In this document: positions 26,314-36,788 of the stretch, piece after piece
How positions within the stretch are numbered: the first letter of the stretch is position 1
Layout: each line of letters opens with the position of its first letter
DNA from: Paramecium pentaurelia
Taxonomy: Eukaryota > Ciliophora > Oligohymenophorea > Peniculida > Parameciidae
Assembly: GCA_905183005.1 (NCBI GenBank)
Contig: CAJJDO010000010.1
Coordinates: 111,865-175,864, forward strand
DNA length: 64,000 nucleotides
Direction of reading: 5' to 3'
Translations under genes and position numbers: made by a program
Notes under the pieces: generated by a model
Databases searched by the model: none
What the model was told of the DNA's origin: nothing
What the model saw: only the letters and a program-made list of their open reading frames with translations

Positions 26314-26662
26314 TCAACTCCATCTGAGATTATAATTTTCTCCTCTTCTCTCTTTTTCATATTTTTCTGCTTCTTCTAAATTTTTCTTTTTAAACTCATA
26401 TTCAATCTAAGCAGCATGATTCATTCCTCTTTTTTCCTAATTTTATAATCTTTTTTCTGCAGCTTAAGCTATTAAATCCTATTTCTAATTAGTTTCTTTA
26501 CATTTTAATTTGCATTTTGAGTTTGATCTTAATCTCCCCCAATCTATATTCCTTTTCCTTTCATTTTAGTTTAACCTTCTAATTATTATAGCTTATTTTA
26601 CTATTAGATTTCTTCTAATAAGGATCATTAACTTGTTCTTTAGATCCACAAGCACATCCCAT
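26314..26662 (-). CDS. SVIP-like small p97/VCP-interacting protein
   Basis: ATG 26662 gives MGCACGSKEQVNDPY, a typical N-myristoylation plus cysteine-palmitoylation start. The C-terminal exon reads QDLIAQAAEKRLQNQEKRGM and ends ERRGENYNLRWS. This matches the small VCP/p97-interacting protein family: about 75-100 residues, myristoylated, with an Ala-rich VCP-interacting helix carrying the AAExR core and a terminal LRW. Family members inhibit ER-associated degradation at the ER membrane. A frame change between the two parts implies a short intron around 26540-26590 that I could not place exactly. The stop is TGA at 26314. It is 51 bp downstream of the EF-hand gene on the same strand. Confidence 0.65.
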
Positions 26663-26712
26663 ATTTTAAAATAATAAAAATAATAAATGTATAATATTCT
26701 TATAAAATATCA

Positions 26713-27354
26713 TCATCTTTTCTTTTGTAAACTTTTCATATACCTTATAAATGGTTATTTTCTAATTGTGCCGTTTCCTTCAGGATCACAAGCCTAAATT
26801 ATACTTTATAATTGTTCATCTTTTAAATTTTCATTGCATTCTGATGCCATCTCTCTTAGATCATCTACTGTTATATAACCTATAATATTTGGTTATTAAG
26901 TACCTTTATAATCTAAATCAAATTGATAAAAAACATTTTCAAAATCTTCATCAGTATCTTTTTCTCCTGGATGCATGGACATCATTCTTACAAATTCTCT
27001 AAATTCAATTATACCGCTTTAATCTTAATCAAAGTCAGAAATCATTTGATAAATAATTTACTTTTTTGGTTAATATTTACCAGCACTTGCAAATGCTTTT
27101 CTCAAATCCATAGGTTAAATAACTCCATTGTTATTTGAATCCAAAAAATCAAATATTTCCTTATATAAAATGATATCTCTTTTAGTTGTTGTTCCTGTTA
27201 TATAATCATTTGGATCGAATTTAGGTTCAGGTGGGATAAATGTTGAATATGATTGATTTGGACTCAATTATTATGGAGGAGGAGCCAATTGTTGTGGGTT
27301 TACTTTACTCTAAGGTAATGTAGGTACTGATGTTGTATTTTTCTTTCGATTCAT
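26713..27354 (-). CDS. EF-hand calcium-binding protein, centrin/calmodulin-like
   Basis: ATG 27354 (MNRKKNTTSVPTLPQSK) begins a Pro/Gln-rich leader of about 60 residues. Four EF-hands follow: DSNNNGVIQPMDL, DFDQDQSGIIEFREFV, DLDYKGYITVDDL and DPEGNGTIRK. The third loop becomes canonical only after removing a 24-nt intron, about 26904-26927. Total about 205 residues. Centrins and related proteins act at basal bodies and contractile fibres in ciliates. The long N-terminal extension is unlike calmodulin. Loop 4 lacks the final Glu in the usual place, so it may not bind calcium. Confidence is high for EF-hands and moderate for centrin-like. Confidence 0.8.
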
Positions 27355-27487
27355 ATTATTATATTATTTATATATTATGTATATTGATAATTTAATTATT
27401 TTCTAATTAAATTTAAAATTGAAGTATGCAATAAGAGTATTTTGTCAATTATTTATGATATAAACTTATAATTACATGATTAATTAT

Positions 27488-28394
27488 TCATTATTCTTCT
27501 ATTTAATCTTATTTTAGAGCAAGTATCAATTTAGATTCATCACCAAGATCGAAATCTTTCAAACTGAAATCACATTTATTTTATCTGCCCATTTCAGATG
27601 TAATACTCTTTGTAGAAGTAATAAATTTCATAAATTTGTTCTGTCTCTCCTTTCTTAATATAGGCTCTTTAGATTCTTCTATTTATTTAATTAGTTCATA
27701 TTTCAAAAAACGAGACTCTTTATTAATATTTATAGATTACGCTCTTTTTATCTTAATTCATTAAGGTTATACTTTTGATATTCAATCTGTTTTTTGATTC
27801 ATCAATAAAACTACATAATTATTATATTGATTACTCTATCACTGATCTAACCAATACTTCGGAACTAAAGGCTCTATTTAGTTTGATTGGACAATCACAT
27901 ATGAGTATATCATTAAATTCTTCATCGTTCAACTATGATAAACTAATAAAATTCTTAAACTTTATTTACCACTCTCTAAATCCGTTATAATATTGGAATA
28001 AATCTTTTTCTGACTCAATATAATTATATATAATACTTCAAAAACTTTAACTCGATAATATGTTATACACTTGAAAATACTCAATTCTAAATTTTGAATA
28101 TAGACCTATTCATACCCAACTAAAGGATTAGAATAATTAATACTTCCACTAATATTATCGTAAATCTATTGAATAATATTGTGCTATAACGGAATTTTGT
28201 CAGGATTTGTATATAAACAAACTTTATGAATAAACTAGAAACGTACTAACACTTTCTCCAGATTCTTTCTAGATGTCACCCAATTTAACCGTTATCTTCA
28301 CATTCATATATTCTCTAAAAATAACTAATTCATTATTCATAACATGATTCTCTTTCTCTCTAGAAAGACAACAAATTCCTTCTTGATTCCCCAT
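27488..28394 (-). CDS. Unrecognised protein with acylation-type N-terminus
   Basis: ATG 28394 gives MGNQEGICCLSREKENH, a likely myristoylation site with two neighbouring cysteines for palmitoylation. Further coding-like parts are KVCLYTNPDKIPLQHNIIQQ, NPLVGYEQVYIQNLELSIF and, at the end, ITSEMGRQNKCDFSLKDFD followed by LGDESKLILALKQDQIEEQ before TGA at 27488. Frame changes near 28280 and 27700 suggest at least two short introns I could not define. No family recognised. It probably sits on a membrane through its lipid anchor. Confidence 0.55.
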
Positions 28395-29371
28395 CTACAA
28401 TTAAATAAATAATTATTATTTCAAGCAAAATAAAACAAAATTTTGATCATTTTAAAAGATTAATCATTTATTTAAAATGAATTCTTTATCCCCATCAAAT
28501 GTTTAATTTTATTGATCTAAGATTTCATTCTCAATTGATTAGAAAGTTATCTATCATCCAATACTTGTCTAATTAATTATTAATATACTTATCATTAAAC
28601 CATTAATTTAATAAGATATCTCAATATTATTCATAAATGTACCTTCAGCATAAAATTCATTAATTAAATTATGTTTCAGTAATCTATTTATCAAGTTTAT
28701 ATATTATTTATTTTCTGAAATTCTTCTGTATATTGAAATGAAAGATTTTTTGAAGTAATTAACTTTTTTTTATTATTTACACTATCAGCAAAAAGTGAAG
28801 TTTGATAACATAATAATTAGTATATAAAATTACTCCAATAGACCAGATATTAATATTATTATTATACCATAACAACCCTTTTCATTATATTAAATACTTA
28901 AAAATACTTAAGGCACTTAATAAACAATGGTTCCATTTTCAATTCTCATATCTTTAAAAGTATTATTAATTTTGTTTAAAAAATTAGACTAGTGAATATG
29001 TATAAATTTGTATATAAATTCACTATTATTTTTATAAATAAATATATATATAAATAATATTCTTATAATATCTTTGTCTTTCAATCTTTTTCTAATTCCA
29101 ATTTTAATCAAATTAAATTATATTTCTGGATTCAAATATATTCATATGTTTTCAGATTTTAAATATATTACTTTCAAAAGTATTTAAGTCATTATTTAAA
29201 TTATTTATTTAATAGTTACTTATTTATGTTTTATTGATAATAATATACTTAATTCATACTAAGGAATATCATAAAATTATACCTTTATTGTATTATCAAA
29301 AATGTTTTAATTGATTTATTATTTATTCTTTTTGAATAGAAATAAATATATAAAAATTAAATAAATAAATT
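28395..29371. other. Intergenic region holding a decayed kinase-like sequence
   Basis: Nearly 1 kb without an intact gene. The minus strand carries the kinase remnant listed separately. The rest (about 29100-29371) is plain AT-rich sequence ahead of the ATP synthase gene. Confidence 0.6.
28480..28980 (-). pseudogene. Protein kinase remnant
   Basis: On the minus strand, KDMRIENGTIVYQVPQVF and then NINIWSIGVILYTNYY recall the activation segment and helix F of calcium-dependent protein kinases (GTPYYxAPEVL, CDIWSIGVILYxLL). The two parts are in different frames with no intron between. The APE motif is replaced by VPQ, and no catalytic HRD or DFG is visible upstream. After the helix, NKKKLITSKNLSFQYTEEFQ continues briefly. 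This fits an old, frameshifted duplicate of a kinase gene. It is a similarity by eye only. Confidence 0.45.
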
Positions 29372-29895
29372 ATGAATAGGATTGCTAATGGTGTGATAGG
29401 ACTTGCTCTTAAGAATCAGGTTTATTTCAGTACAGCTAAGAAAGCCAAGATGGAGTTGACCATTAGAACTCCATATAAAACAATATTAGATAAATTTGAT
29501 GGTTTTTCAAGAATAGTGGCTAAAACAAATGAAGTAATAGTGTATTGTAATAAATTCACAAGGCAGCTCTCATTATTCAAAATAGAACTCCTGCAGCAGT
29601 ATATATATTACCACCAGGACCTTTGAAGATTAAATTTACTTAAGATGTTAAAGGAGTCACTGGTGATTTTTTGCATTTGGGTGGCTATGTATTTGTGAAT
29701 CCGTAATTAATTTATATCTAAATTAGTGACAATACTTGTGAAATCAATTTAATGGATTTAGTTGATAGAAAAGAAGCAAAAGTTGATTAATTTGATAAGG
29801 CTGATGTTAAAGATGCTGATACAGTTGCTGGAAGATATGCAGGTAAGATTAGAAGAGCAGCATAACGTACATTTATTAAAAAAGCAACAGCATGA
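29372..29895 (+). CDS. Mitochondrial ATP synthase delta-type subunit
   Basis: The frame from ATG 29372 (MNRIANGVIGLALKN) through one 29-nt intron (about 29541-29569) to TGA 29895 gives 164 codons exactly. The N-terminus is basic and hydroxylated (VYFSTAKKAKMELT), consistent with a mitochondrial targeting sequence. The core KFTQDVKGVTGDFLHLGGY, then VFVNPQLIYIQISDNTCEI, matches the beta-sandwich of the F1 delta (bacterial epsilon) subunit, and the tail DAVTVAGRYAGKIRRAAQ-like helix matches its C-terminal hairpin. It would form part of the central stalk. A short 3' fragment of a second copy appears just after the N at 30985. Confidence 0.75.
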
Positions 29896-30334
29896 TATTA
29901 TTACATAAAATAAAAATATATATTTACAAGATGTTTCAAATCAAAGGAATATTAATTATTTAATAGCTTATTAATTTAGGTTTATTAAATAATTAATATA
30001 ACTAAAAACTTCATTCTATTTAAAGATTTACTATCATATTTCAGAATAATTAATCTTTTAAAAAAGGAGTATTAGAATCATAAAAATCTTTTTATAATTT
30101 AAATAACAAACTAAATTTACATAATATATATTAATTAATCCTTGTTCATATATAAGTAATATGAAATTCTAACATTAATAATGATTTTAGTTAAGAGATA
30201 TAAATTCATCCTAACTAGTAAATTATAAATATATATCATTTTAATTTAGAAGTATCATTTACAAAAGTATGTTATTTTAATTATTTTGAAATATTTGATT
30301 TTATATAAATTTATTATAATAATTTTTGATAACC
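29896..30334. other. Intergenic stretch after ATP synthase delta
   Basis: AT-rich. It begins with the inverted repeat at 29951-29997 and otherwise shows nothing. The equivalent place in the next contig (31024-31977) contains an extra gene. Confidence 0.55.
29951..29997. repeat. 15-bp perfect inverted repeat 3' of ATP synthase delta
   Basis: attaattatttaata (29951-29965) pairs exactly with tattaaataattaat (29983-29997) across 17 nt. The paralogous segment keeps a shorter version (31082-31092 with 31124-31134), while the loop and surroundings differ. A 3'-end processing or termination hairpin is plausible. Confidence 0.6.
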
Positions 30335-30984
30335 ATGAAAACAACAATCTTATTATTGCTGTATATTATTAATTAGGCATATTGCCAATAAAATGATGAA
30401 ATCTTAGGATATATGTATGTGTTTGCTTAAGAATGGCCAGGATCTATTTGCAAATTTTAAAAGTGTACAAAAACATATATGGGAAATTATGATAATGCTA
30501 GATGGAATACACATGGATTATGGCCAAATACAATGTTACAAACTAGTTGTGGGATGATATTCAATTGCAAAGATGAAGAATATGATGAAGATAAATTAAC
30601 AATTGCTACTAAGACATTAATTGATGTTACTTGGAATGGTATGTATTCAGATACATTCACATTCAGAAAGTATTTGATTGTAATTATTATGTAGACATGA
30701 ATGGGAGAAACATGGAACTTGTCATCCAGATAATCTCTCATAAAATGGTTATATGTCAAGAGTTGGAAATCTTAATAATCAATATAATTATTATAAAATA
30801 TTAGCATCAGCTGGAATCTATCCAGATGATGATAGATAATTAACAGATGGTGAAGTTAGAGCAGCATTTACTAAAGTATTAGGAATATCAACAGCAATGT
30901 CATATACATGTTAAAAAGATTGTAAATATTATTATTTATTAATTAAGCATCAACTGGTAAATTTTATATTGCTGAATTAAGAAC
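30335..30984 (+). CDS. Secreted RNase T2 family ribonuclease (copy 1, cut by gap)
   Basis: ATG 30335 opens a signal peptide (MKTTILLLLYIINQAYC). The two RNase T2 catalytic boxes are present: WNTHGLWPNT and, after a 25-nt intron, HEWEKHGTCHPDN. These enzymes cleave single-stranded RNA through two active-site histidines, usually in lysosomes, phagosomes or outside the cell. The frame stops at the N at 30985 within KFYIAELRT; the second copy shows that about 45 more residues are expected. It is about 90% similar to 31978-32793. It is not necessarily a tandem neighbour, because a contig join separates the copies. Confidence 0.88.
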
Positions 30985-30985
30985 N

Positions 30986-31025
30986 TGCATAACGTACATT
31001 TATTAAAAAAGCAACAGCATGATAT
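30986..31025 (+). pseudogene. 3' fragment of a second ATP synthase delta copy
   Basis: The sequence right after the N repeats 29860-29895 exactly through the stop codon (AQRTFIKKATA, then TGA) and diverges afterwards. It is the left edge of a contig that carries a paralogous ATP synthase-RNase T2 segment, not a functional gene by itself. Confidence 0.75.
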
Positions 31026-31138
31026 TATTATACATAAAAATAAATAAATACATTAACAAAATGGTCTAAATGAAAGGGATGTTAATTATTTAGAAGCTTA
31101 TTAATAAAAATGTTTTTGTTTATTAAATAATTAATACT

Positions 31139-31825
31139 ATGCATTAACATCCCAATATTTGTCCAACACAATCTTTCTATTAAGAGAAGTGCATGCAAAA
31201 TAGAAAAAGATTATTAGAGCAATTTAAAAGCACAAATTTTAACAAATAATATCCTTGTATACAAGAAAATTAAGAATAATCTATTCATCAAATTGAGCCT
31301 TCTTAACTTTAATCTGTTTAAGATAATATATAAGATAATAATGATAATTGTGAAATTAAAGAATCAGAAAAATAACAATTGATAGAAAATAATCAATCTA
31401 ATTAAAAAAAGATCCTCATGTAATTTAAATTCAAAACTAAGTTGTCTTAATAAATAAAATCTAATGAACTATCAAATTTATTGGTTTAATAATCAACAGA
31501 AGATAATGATAAATAAATAACCAATAAAAATTAAAATACTGTTGAAACTTAAACTGATTTAATATGTAATGAAAATTAAGAAAAATAAAAAAATAAACCT
31601 AAAGTTATTGATGATCATTGTTAGACTACAGAAGATATTCCAATTTAAACATTAATTATCTAATAAATGAAGGAAGATGCATTAAAACCAAATAAATAAT
31701 GGTATTCAATAAATTTAAATTCATCAATTCATCCTAAATTATAAATGACTGAAAAATTTATGTCAGATAATAAAGTAGCAATTGATTATTTTGATTGTCT
31801 TAAGAATAAATTAGATGAAAATTGA
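31139..31825 (+). CDS. Gln/Asn-rich protein, unrecognised
   Basis: An uninterrupted 228-codon frame runs from ATG 31139 (MHQHPNICPTQSFYQEKC) to TGA 31825, with no intron. Dozens of its glutamines are written TAA or TAG, so it would be invisible under the standard code. Composition is rich in Gln, Asn, Lys and Ile, with no membrane segment. Near the end there is a less simple part (WYSINLNSSIHPKLQMTEKF, then NKVAIDYFDCLKNKLDEN). No domain recognised. It sits between an ATP synthase delta tail and RNase T2; the paralogous contig at 29896-30334 lacks it. Confidence 0.65.
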
Positions 31826-31977
31826 ATAAAATTAATTTATGTATTATAATAATAATGTTCAAAATCAATCAATAATTATCCTTTTATATTGAGTACTGAA
31901 TATATATATAAAATTTATTATATATGAATTCATATAGATTAATCATTTATTATAATAATAAATAATAATTGATAAAT

Positions 31978-32793
31978 ATGAAAATAACAATCATACTTTT
32001 GTTATATATTGTTAGTTTAACATATTGTCAATAAAATGATGAAATATTAGGATTTATGTATGTGTTTGCTTAAGAATGGCCAGGATCTATATGTAAATTT
32101 GTGAATTGTACAAAAACTTATATGGGAAATTATGATAATGCTAGATGGAATACACATGGATTATGGCCAAATACAATGTTAGAAACTACTTGTGGAATGA
32201 TATTCAATTGCAAAGATGAAGAATATGATGAAGATAAATTAACTATTGCTACAAAGACATTAATTGATGTTACTTGGAATGGTATGTATGCAGATACATT
32301 TACATTTAGAAAGTAATTAATTATAATTATTATATAGACATGAATGGGAAAAACATGGAACATGTCATCCAGATAATCTCACATAAAATGGATATATGTC
32401 AAGAGTTGGAAATCTTAATAATCAATATAATTATTATAAAATATTAGCATCAGCAGGAATTTATCCAGATGATAATAGATAATTAACAGATAGTGAAGTA
32501 AGAGCAGCATTTACAAAAGTATTAGGAATATCAACAGCAATGACATATACATGTTAAAAAGATCGTATATATTATTATTTATTAATTAAGCAACTACTGG
32601 TAAATTTTATATTGCTGAATTAAGAACTTGTTTTACTTAAGCTATGAAACCTAGAACATGTGATTGTAGTAAACCTATTAGTGCATTTGTAACATGTGGA
32701 AAGACATTCTATTATCCAACTTTTCTTTTATCTGTTAATGAATAAATAGAATATGAAGAGATACCTGATTTAAGTAATAGTTTCTTAGAGTGA
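31978..32793 (+). CDS. Secreted RNase T2 family ribonuclease (copy 2, complete)
   Basis: ATG 31978, signal peptide MKITIILLLYIVSLTYC. With introns of 25 nt (after FRK) and 26 nt (after CQKD) the frame closes at 254 codons exactly, ending at TGA 32793. Catalytic boxes WNTHGLWPNT and HEWEKHGTCHPDN are intact, and several cysteines (CGMIFNCKDEE, TCDCSKP, VTCGKTF) fit the disulfides of the T2 fold. Likely role: RNA breakdown in food vacuoles or secretion. Copy 1 is a close paralogue. The start is supported by the signal peptide. Confidence 0.92.
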
Positions 32794-32859
32794 GATTTAT
32801 ATATATATTGAATTTTATATAATTATAAAATATATATATATAATTAAAAACGAATTTAG

Positions 32860-33848
32860 ATGATCTTTTGGAATAGATTAATGTCATTATTGCCAACTTT
32901 TATATTGTTTGGTGTGCTATTATTTACATACAGCATTTATTACTTTGTAAATAATTCTATTTAATATAGACCAATCTAAAACCCAATTTTAATGGATTTA
33001 CTTATGAGATCATTATAATGCATTTGATTATCTTATTATTCCTTGTTTCTATATTTAGAGCTATGTTTTTATAACCTGGAGTAATTTCAACGGTTTTTTA
33101 TTTTTTTACTTTATTTTAGGAAATAATTGATGAAACTTGGAAGTAATGGGAAATATTTTAATAATAAGAAAAAGAAAGATTAACAGAATAAAAATAAAGA
33201 AGAAGTTAAAAATCTGTAAAAACATTCAAAACAGAAAATGATGAAGATAGAAGTGTTGTTAATCTTGATGCAGAAGAAATTATAGAAGAAGAAGATAATA
33301 TTACTAAAGATCTAAATCAAAAAGGTGTTTAAAAAAGATTTTGTAAAAAATGTTGTATTCCTAAACCTCCAAGAGCACATCATTGTTCATAATGTAATAC
33401 TTGTTGGTTAAGAATGGATCATCATTGTCAATGGATTAATAATTGTGTTGCCAAAGATAATTATAAAATGTTTTTCTGCATGATCTTTTATGCAAGTAAG
33501 ATTAAATTCATTTAGAAGTAGAGGCTGTCTTTTAATTTGGGTCACTATTTCCTAATATAAAGTATTTGAAAATGTAATTGAATATGATGTTTCCGATTTA
33601 GAACTCTATATTATAGTTCTTCACTTTTATTTTGTATTCCTCCTTGCTGTCTTGATATCAGGTTTCTTTATATTTCACATTTATCTAACAATATAAAATA
33701 AAACAACACTTGAATAACTTGAAGATAAACCAGATGTAAATAATAATTATCTTATTATTATTAGAAAAGAAAATATGATCAAGGAATCTGGTTCAATTGT
33801 TAAAGTGCCTTGGGATCAAATATTTTAGTATGGTTGTTACCAATTTGA
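32860..33848 (+). CDS. DHHC-type palmitoyl transferase
   Basis: The core reads RFCKKCCIPKPPRAHHC, then SQCNTCWLRMDHHCQWINNC and VAKDNYKMFF: a complete Cys-rich domain with the DHHC catalytic signature. Two hydrophobic helices precede it (MSLLPTFILFGVLLFTYSIYYF and a second ending FRAMFLQPG) and at least one follows (FYFVFLLAVLISGFFIFHIY), the standard four-helix layout. The tail KRKYDQGIWFNCQSALGSN matches the conserved TTxE-type C-terminal region. Several introns of 20-39 nt are needed; those around 33495-33560 are not fully resolved. It adds palmitate to cysteines of membrane proteins, probably in Golgi or plasma membrane. Confidence 0.9.
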
Positions 33849-34051
33849 TGATTTATTCACAGTATTCATATTAAATCAATGAAATTACAATTAATATTAT
33901 TGATTAATTTAGATTTGAAAATTTTAAATTTTATTACAAATTTCTTATGTTCTTATCTAATATCTAATATTATTATAATAAAATTTAAATAATAGTTTAG
34001 TGATATAAAATGAAAGACAAGTATAAACATTATTAAATACATAAATAATAT

Positions 34052-34968
34052 TCATACTTATACAAAATCTTAAGCATTGTAATATTGTAACATGTCAATT
34101 TGAAATAATAATAGTTATTTATATGAGATTTACATAAATTCTTCCCACCATTTTTAAGAACAAAATTCTTCTTTTAATTTCAACAATTTCTATTTATCTA
34201 CTGCATGCATTCTAAAAAATTAAATTCCCAAATATATTGAACCTTTTACGCAATCTACTTAAGTCTAAAAATTATTAAATATCATTACCATATCAGTCTA
34301 AAAATCAACAAAGAATGTATCCTAAAATATATCAAATATCATCTATCTTAATCCTTATTCAAATTAAAAGATCTAAAAAAAAAGTAGACTCTTTAATATA
34401 TTACCTTTAAATAGTTCAATAATAATTAATAGCTATCTAATGTCTCATTTTTTAAATCATAATTTATTATTCTTAAAATATGCTATTCTGCTTCTAATAC
34501 TTCTCTTTTCCATTCTGCATATTATTCATTATTAAATAATGGTACAAATTTATCAAAAAATTCAATATTGTAATTCTCATATTATTCTATGCCTAAATAT
34601 TTAATAGGATCTTCATCATAATCAACCTAATTATTAGCTTATAATTTCTATTTTCTCTCTTAATTTGCCAATGTATACATTTTATTAACAACACAAATTA
34701 CTTACTTTTTAATATGAATTACTTACTAACTAATATATCTCTAATTCTTTTCATATCTTCAACTATCTTACTTACTAAATAGAAACATGCTGTAATCACC
34801 ATTTCTTTTTTAAATTGTCTTTTGTTACTTAATGTGAATCTAATCATTATTATTAATATTAATCTTATACCTTTTATAAATAGTAATCACATGACTGATT
34901 GTTGGAGTTGATAAATTAAGTATAACTCCAATCTCTTATATCAGTCTTAAAAATTCATATCCTTTCAT
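34052..34968 (-). CDS. Cyclin, L/K/T-like
   Basis: ATG 34968 (MKGYEFLRLIQEIGVILNLS). After a short intron the cyclin-box core reads KKEMVITACFYLVSKIVEDM, then KRIRDILV, typical of transcription-type cyclins (ACLFLASKxEExPRKxxDV). A further exon gives WKREVLEAEQHILRIINYDL, the entry of the second box. The C-terminus is VKGSIYLGIQFFRMHAVDKQ, then KEEFCSQKWWEEFM. At least four introns are implied. Such cyclins activate CDKs that act on RNA polymerase II or splicing. Exact subfamily and exon edges are uncertain. Confidence 0.75.
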
Positions 34969-34997
34969 TATTAATTTATTTTATATTATATATCAAA

Positions 34998-35951
34998 TCA
35001 AATAAAAGTATTTAATTAATTCTTTAATTCATTTAATTCTTCATTCTCATACTCTAATATCCATGACATCTTTTAAAGTTATTTATTAAATTATTTAGCA
35101 ACATTAAATATCATATGTTTTATTACTGGTAAGGGATACTCCTCAATAATCCATTCTTTTATTTATTTTCTTTATGCATATTCTTCAAAACTATCCCTTA
35201 AAGCATTTATTGCATATTCTAAATAAATATCAACTATATCTTATCCAATTAATAATCTTTAAAGAATCATAATTAGATTTCTTAAATCTATTTTATATCT
35301 TCTTCTTCTTCTCTTTTCTAATGAAAGATTTTAATCGAAAATAATCTGTTTATTAAAAAGTTTAGTTAAACTATCATTTTGAGAATCTATCAAATAAATA
35401 TTTAATTAGTTTTCCTCCCATTTTAAATCAATAATTAAGTAATGTATTGTTATTCCACAAATTAAAGTTAAATTAGATATCTATTATTATCTTAATTTGT
35501 TAAATTATTCCTAGATGATAGATAACTCTTCTATTGAATTTTAAATTATATCACAACCATAAAATAATTGTATTATTTCTTTTTGTCTTTTATTTCCAAA
35601 ATCTTAATATACTTAGAGTTATTATACAATCTTATTATTCAATATGTAATCAAGATGATAACGTTATAATTCATCAAAATTTTCAAAATCCCCTTCAAAG
35701 GTTTGGTTTAATAATTTAATTAATTCAAAGTAGAATTTCCAAAATAGGGCAATATTGTGATTGATTTCAAAATATGTATTATAAAGTGCATAAAATCCAC
35801 ATATATTAGGTAAGTATTATTCCAATGAAATAAGTCTTTTTACTTTATAGATTTCTTCTGCAATATTTTTAGTTTCTGCAAAGTTAGATGAAAATATTTG
35901 ATCAATAATTTCATTTAAAATTTCTTATTCTTCTAAAGCATATTTATTCAT
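34998..35951 (-). CDS. Putative cysteine peptidase-like protein (Cys-His-Asp order)
   Basis: Intronless frame of 317 codons from ATG 35951 (MNKYALEEQEILNEIIDQIF) to TGA 34998. Near residue 55 it has LPNICGFYALYNTYFEI, a CGxxAL motif like the nucleophile helix of several deubiquitinase or papain-like folds. Later come LICGITIHYLIIDLKWEEN and NIYLIDSQND, positioned like a catalytic His strand and an Asp turn. The motif order Cys, His, Asp fits papain-type proteases. I do not recognise the family, and the catalytic reading is inference. It lies only 29 bp upstream of the cyclin gene on the same strand. Confidence 0.6.
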
Positions 35952-36147
35952 ATTTTTAATTAAATATAAAAAAATAGAATGTTTTCTTTTATAATAGATA
36001 TATATTATTAAATACTATTTGAAGAATAGGATTGATATTACAAATAATTTAGATTTAATGACAATAATATATATATATAACAGTCTAATATTTAAAAATA
36101 TAAAAATTATTTGAATTAATATAAATAGTTGAATAAATTAAGAAGAG

Positions 36148-36714
36148 ATGGATACAAAGAAATTAAGTAAAATAATAGAGCTAATTTTCTTATCAATTGC
36201 TGTAAGAATTCATGAATAATATTTTGAAAGTGGTTATCAGTACTAGCATGTTTGATTAGAACAGATTTTAATTTTCCTTTTGCTTTCTTTTGTTATTATT
36301 TATGGATATCAAGAGATGATAAAGCCAATTCTTTAATGGTAATAATTTAATTAATATTTTCTTAGTTAATGGTATTAAATGGTATCTTAATTTTGGTTGA
36401 TTTAATATGGTTATTGTCAGTTGGATCAATTTGGACTGCTACAGAAAAAAATAATCCTGTTTGGGGTAAATTACATGGTCTACATGTTTTTGTAATCTTC
36501 ATTAGTATTGTAAATGCCTTATTAAAAGTAAAATAATTGAATTTATCATAAGGTTGGAGCAATTGTAGCAATAAATTCTTATAGAGGAAATTAACAACAA
36601 GTTGGTAAATGATATATTATTATATTAGCTGGTCCAATTGGAAGTTAGAATCCATAATAAAGTGGATTTAATGATATGTCTTAAAATAGATAATAACCAT
36701 TTGCATAATTTTGA
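36148..36714 (+). CDS. Small four-helix membrane protein, AGTRAP-like
   Basis: With four introns (29, 27, 25 and 24 nt) the frame from ATG 36148 closes at exactly 153 codons. It has hydrophobic segments ELIFLSIAWLSVLACLI, FAFFCYYLWIS, LNGILILVDLIWLLS and LHVFVIFISIVNALLKVGAI, followed by a soluble Gln/Pro/Gly tail (GPIGSQNPQQSGFNDMSQ). Layout, size and the NALLK...YRG ending of the last helix recall angiotensin-receptor-associated proteins, which live in endomembranes. The resemblance is weak and by eye. The divergent start is 197 bp from the gene at 35951. Confidence 0.65.
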
Positions 36715-36788
36715 TGAAATGAAATATTCAAAATTATATTATCAACTTTAAATAATAATTATATAAATAAATTTAACAGTAAAATTAT

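Noticed and set aside
30487..32363. Two similar minus-strand open frames (30487-30759 and 32130-32363)
   Set aside because: Both are antisense to the RNase T2 genes; their similarity only reflects the paralogy of those genes.
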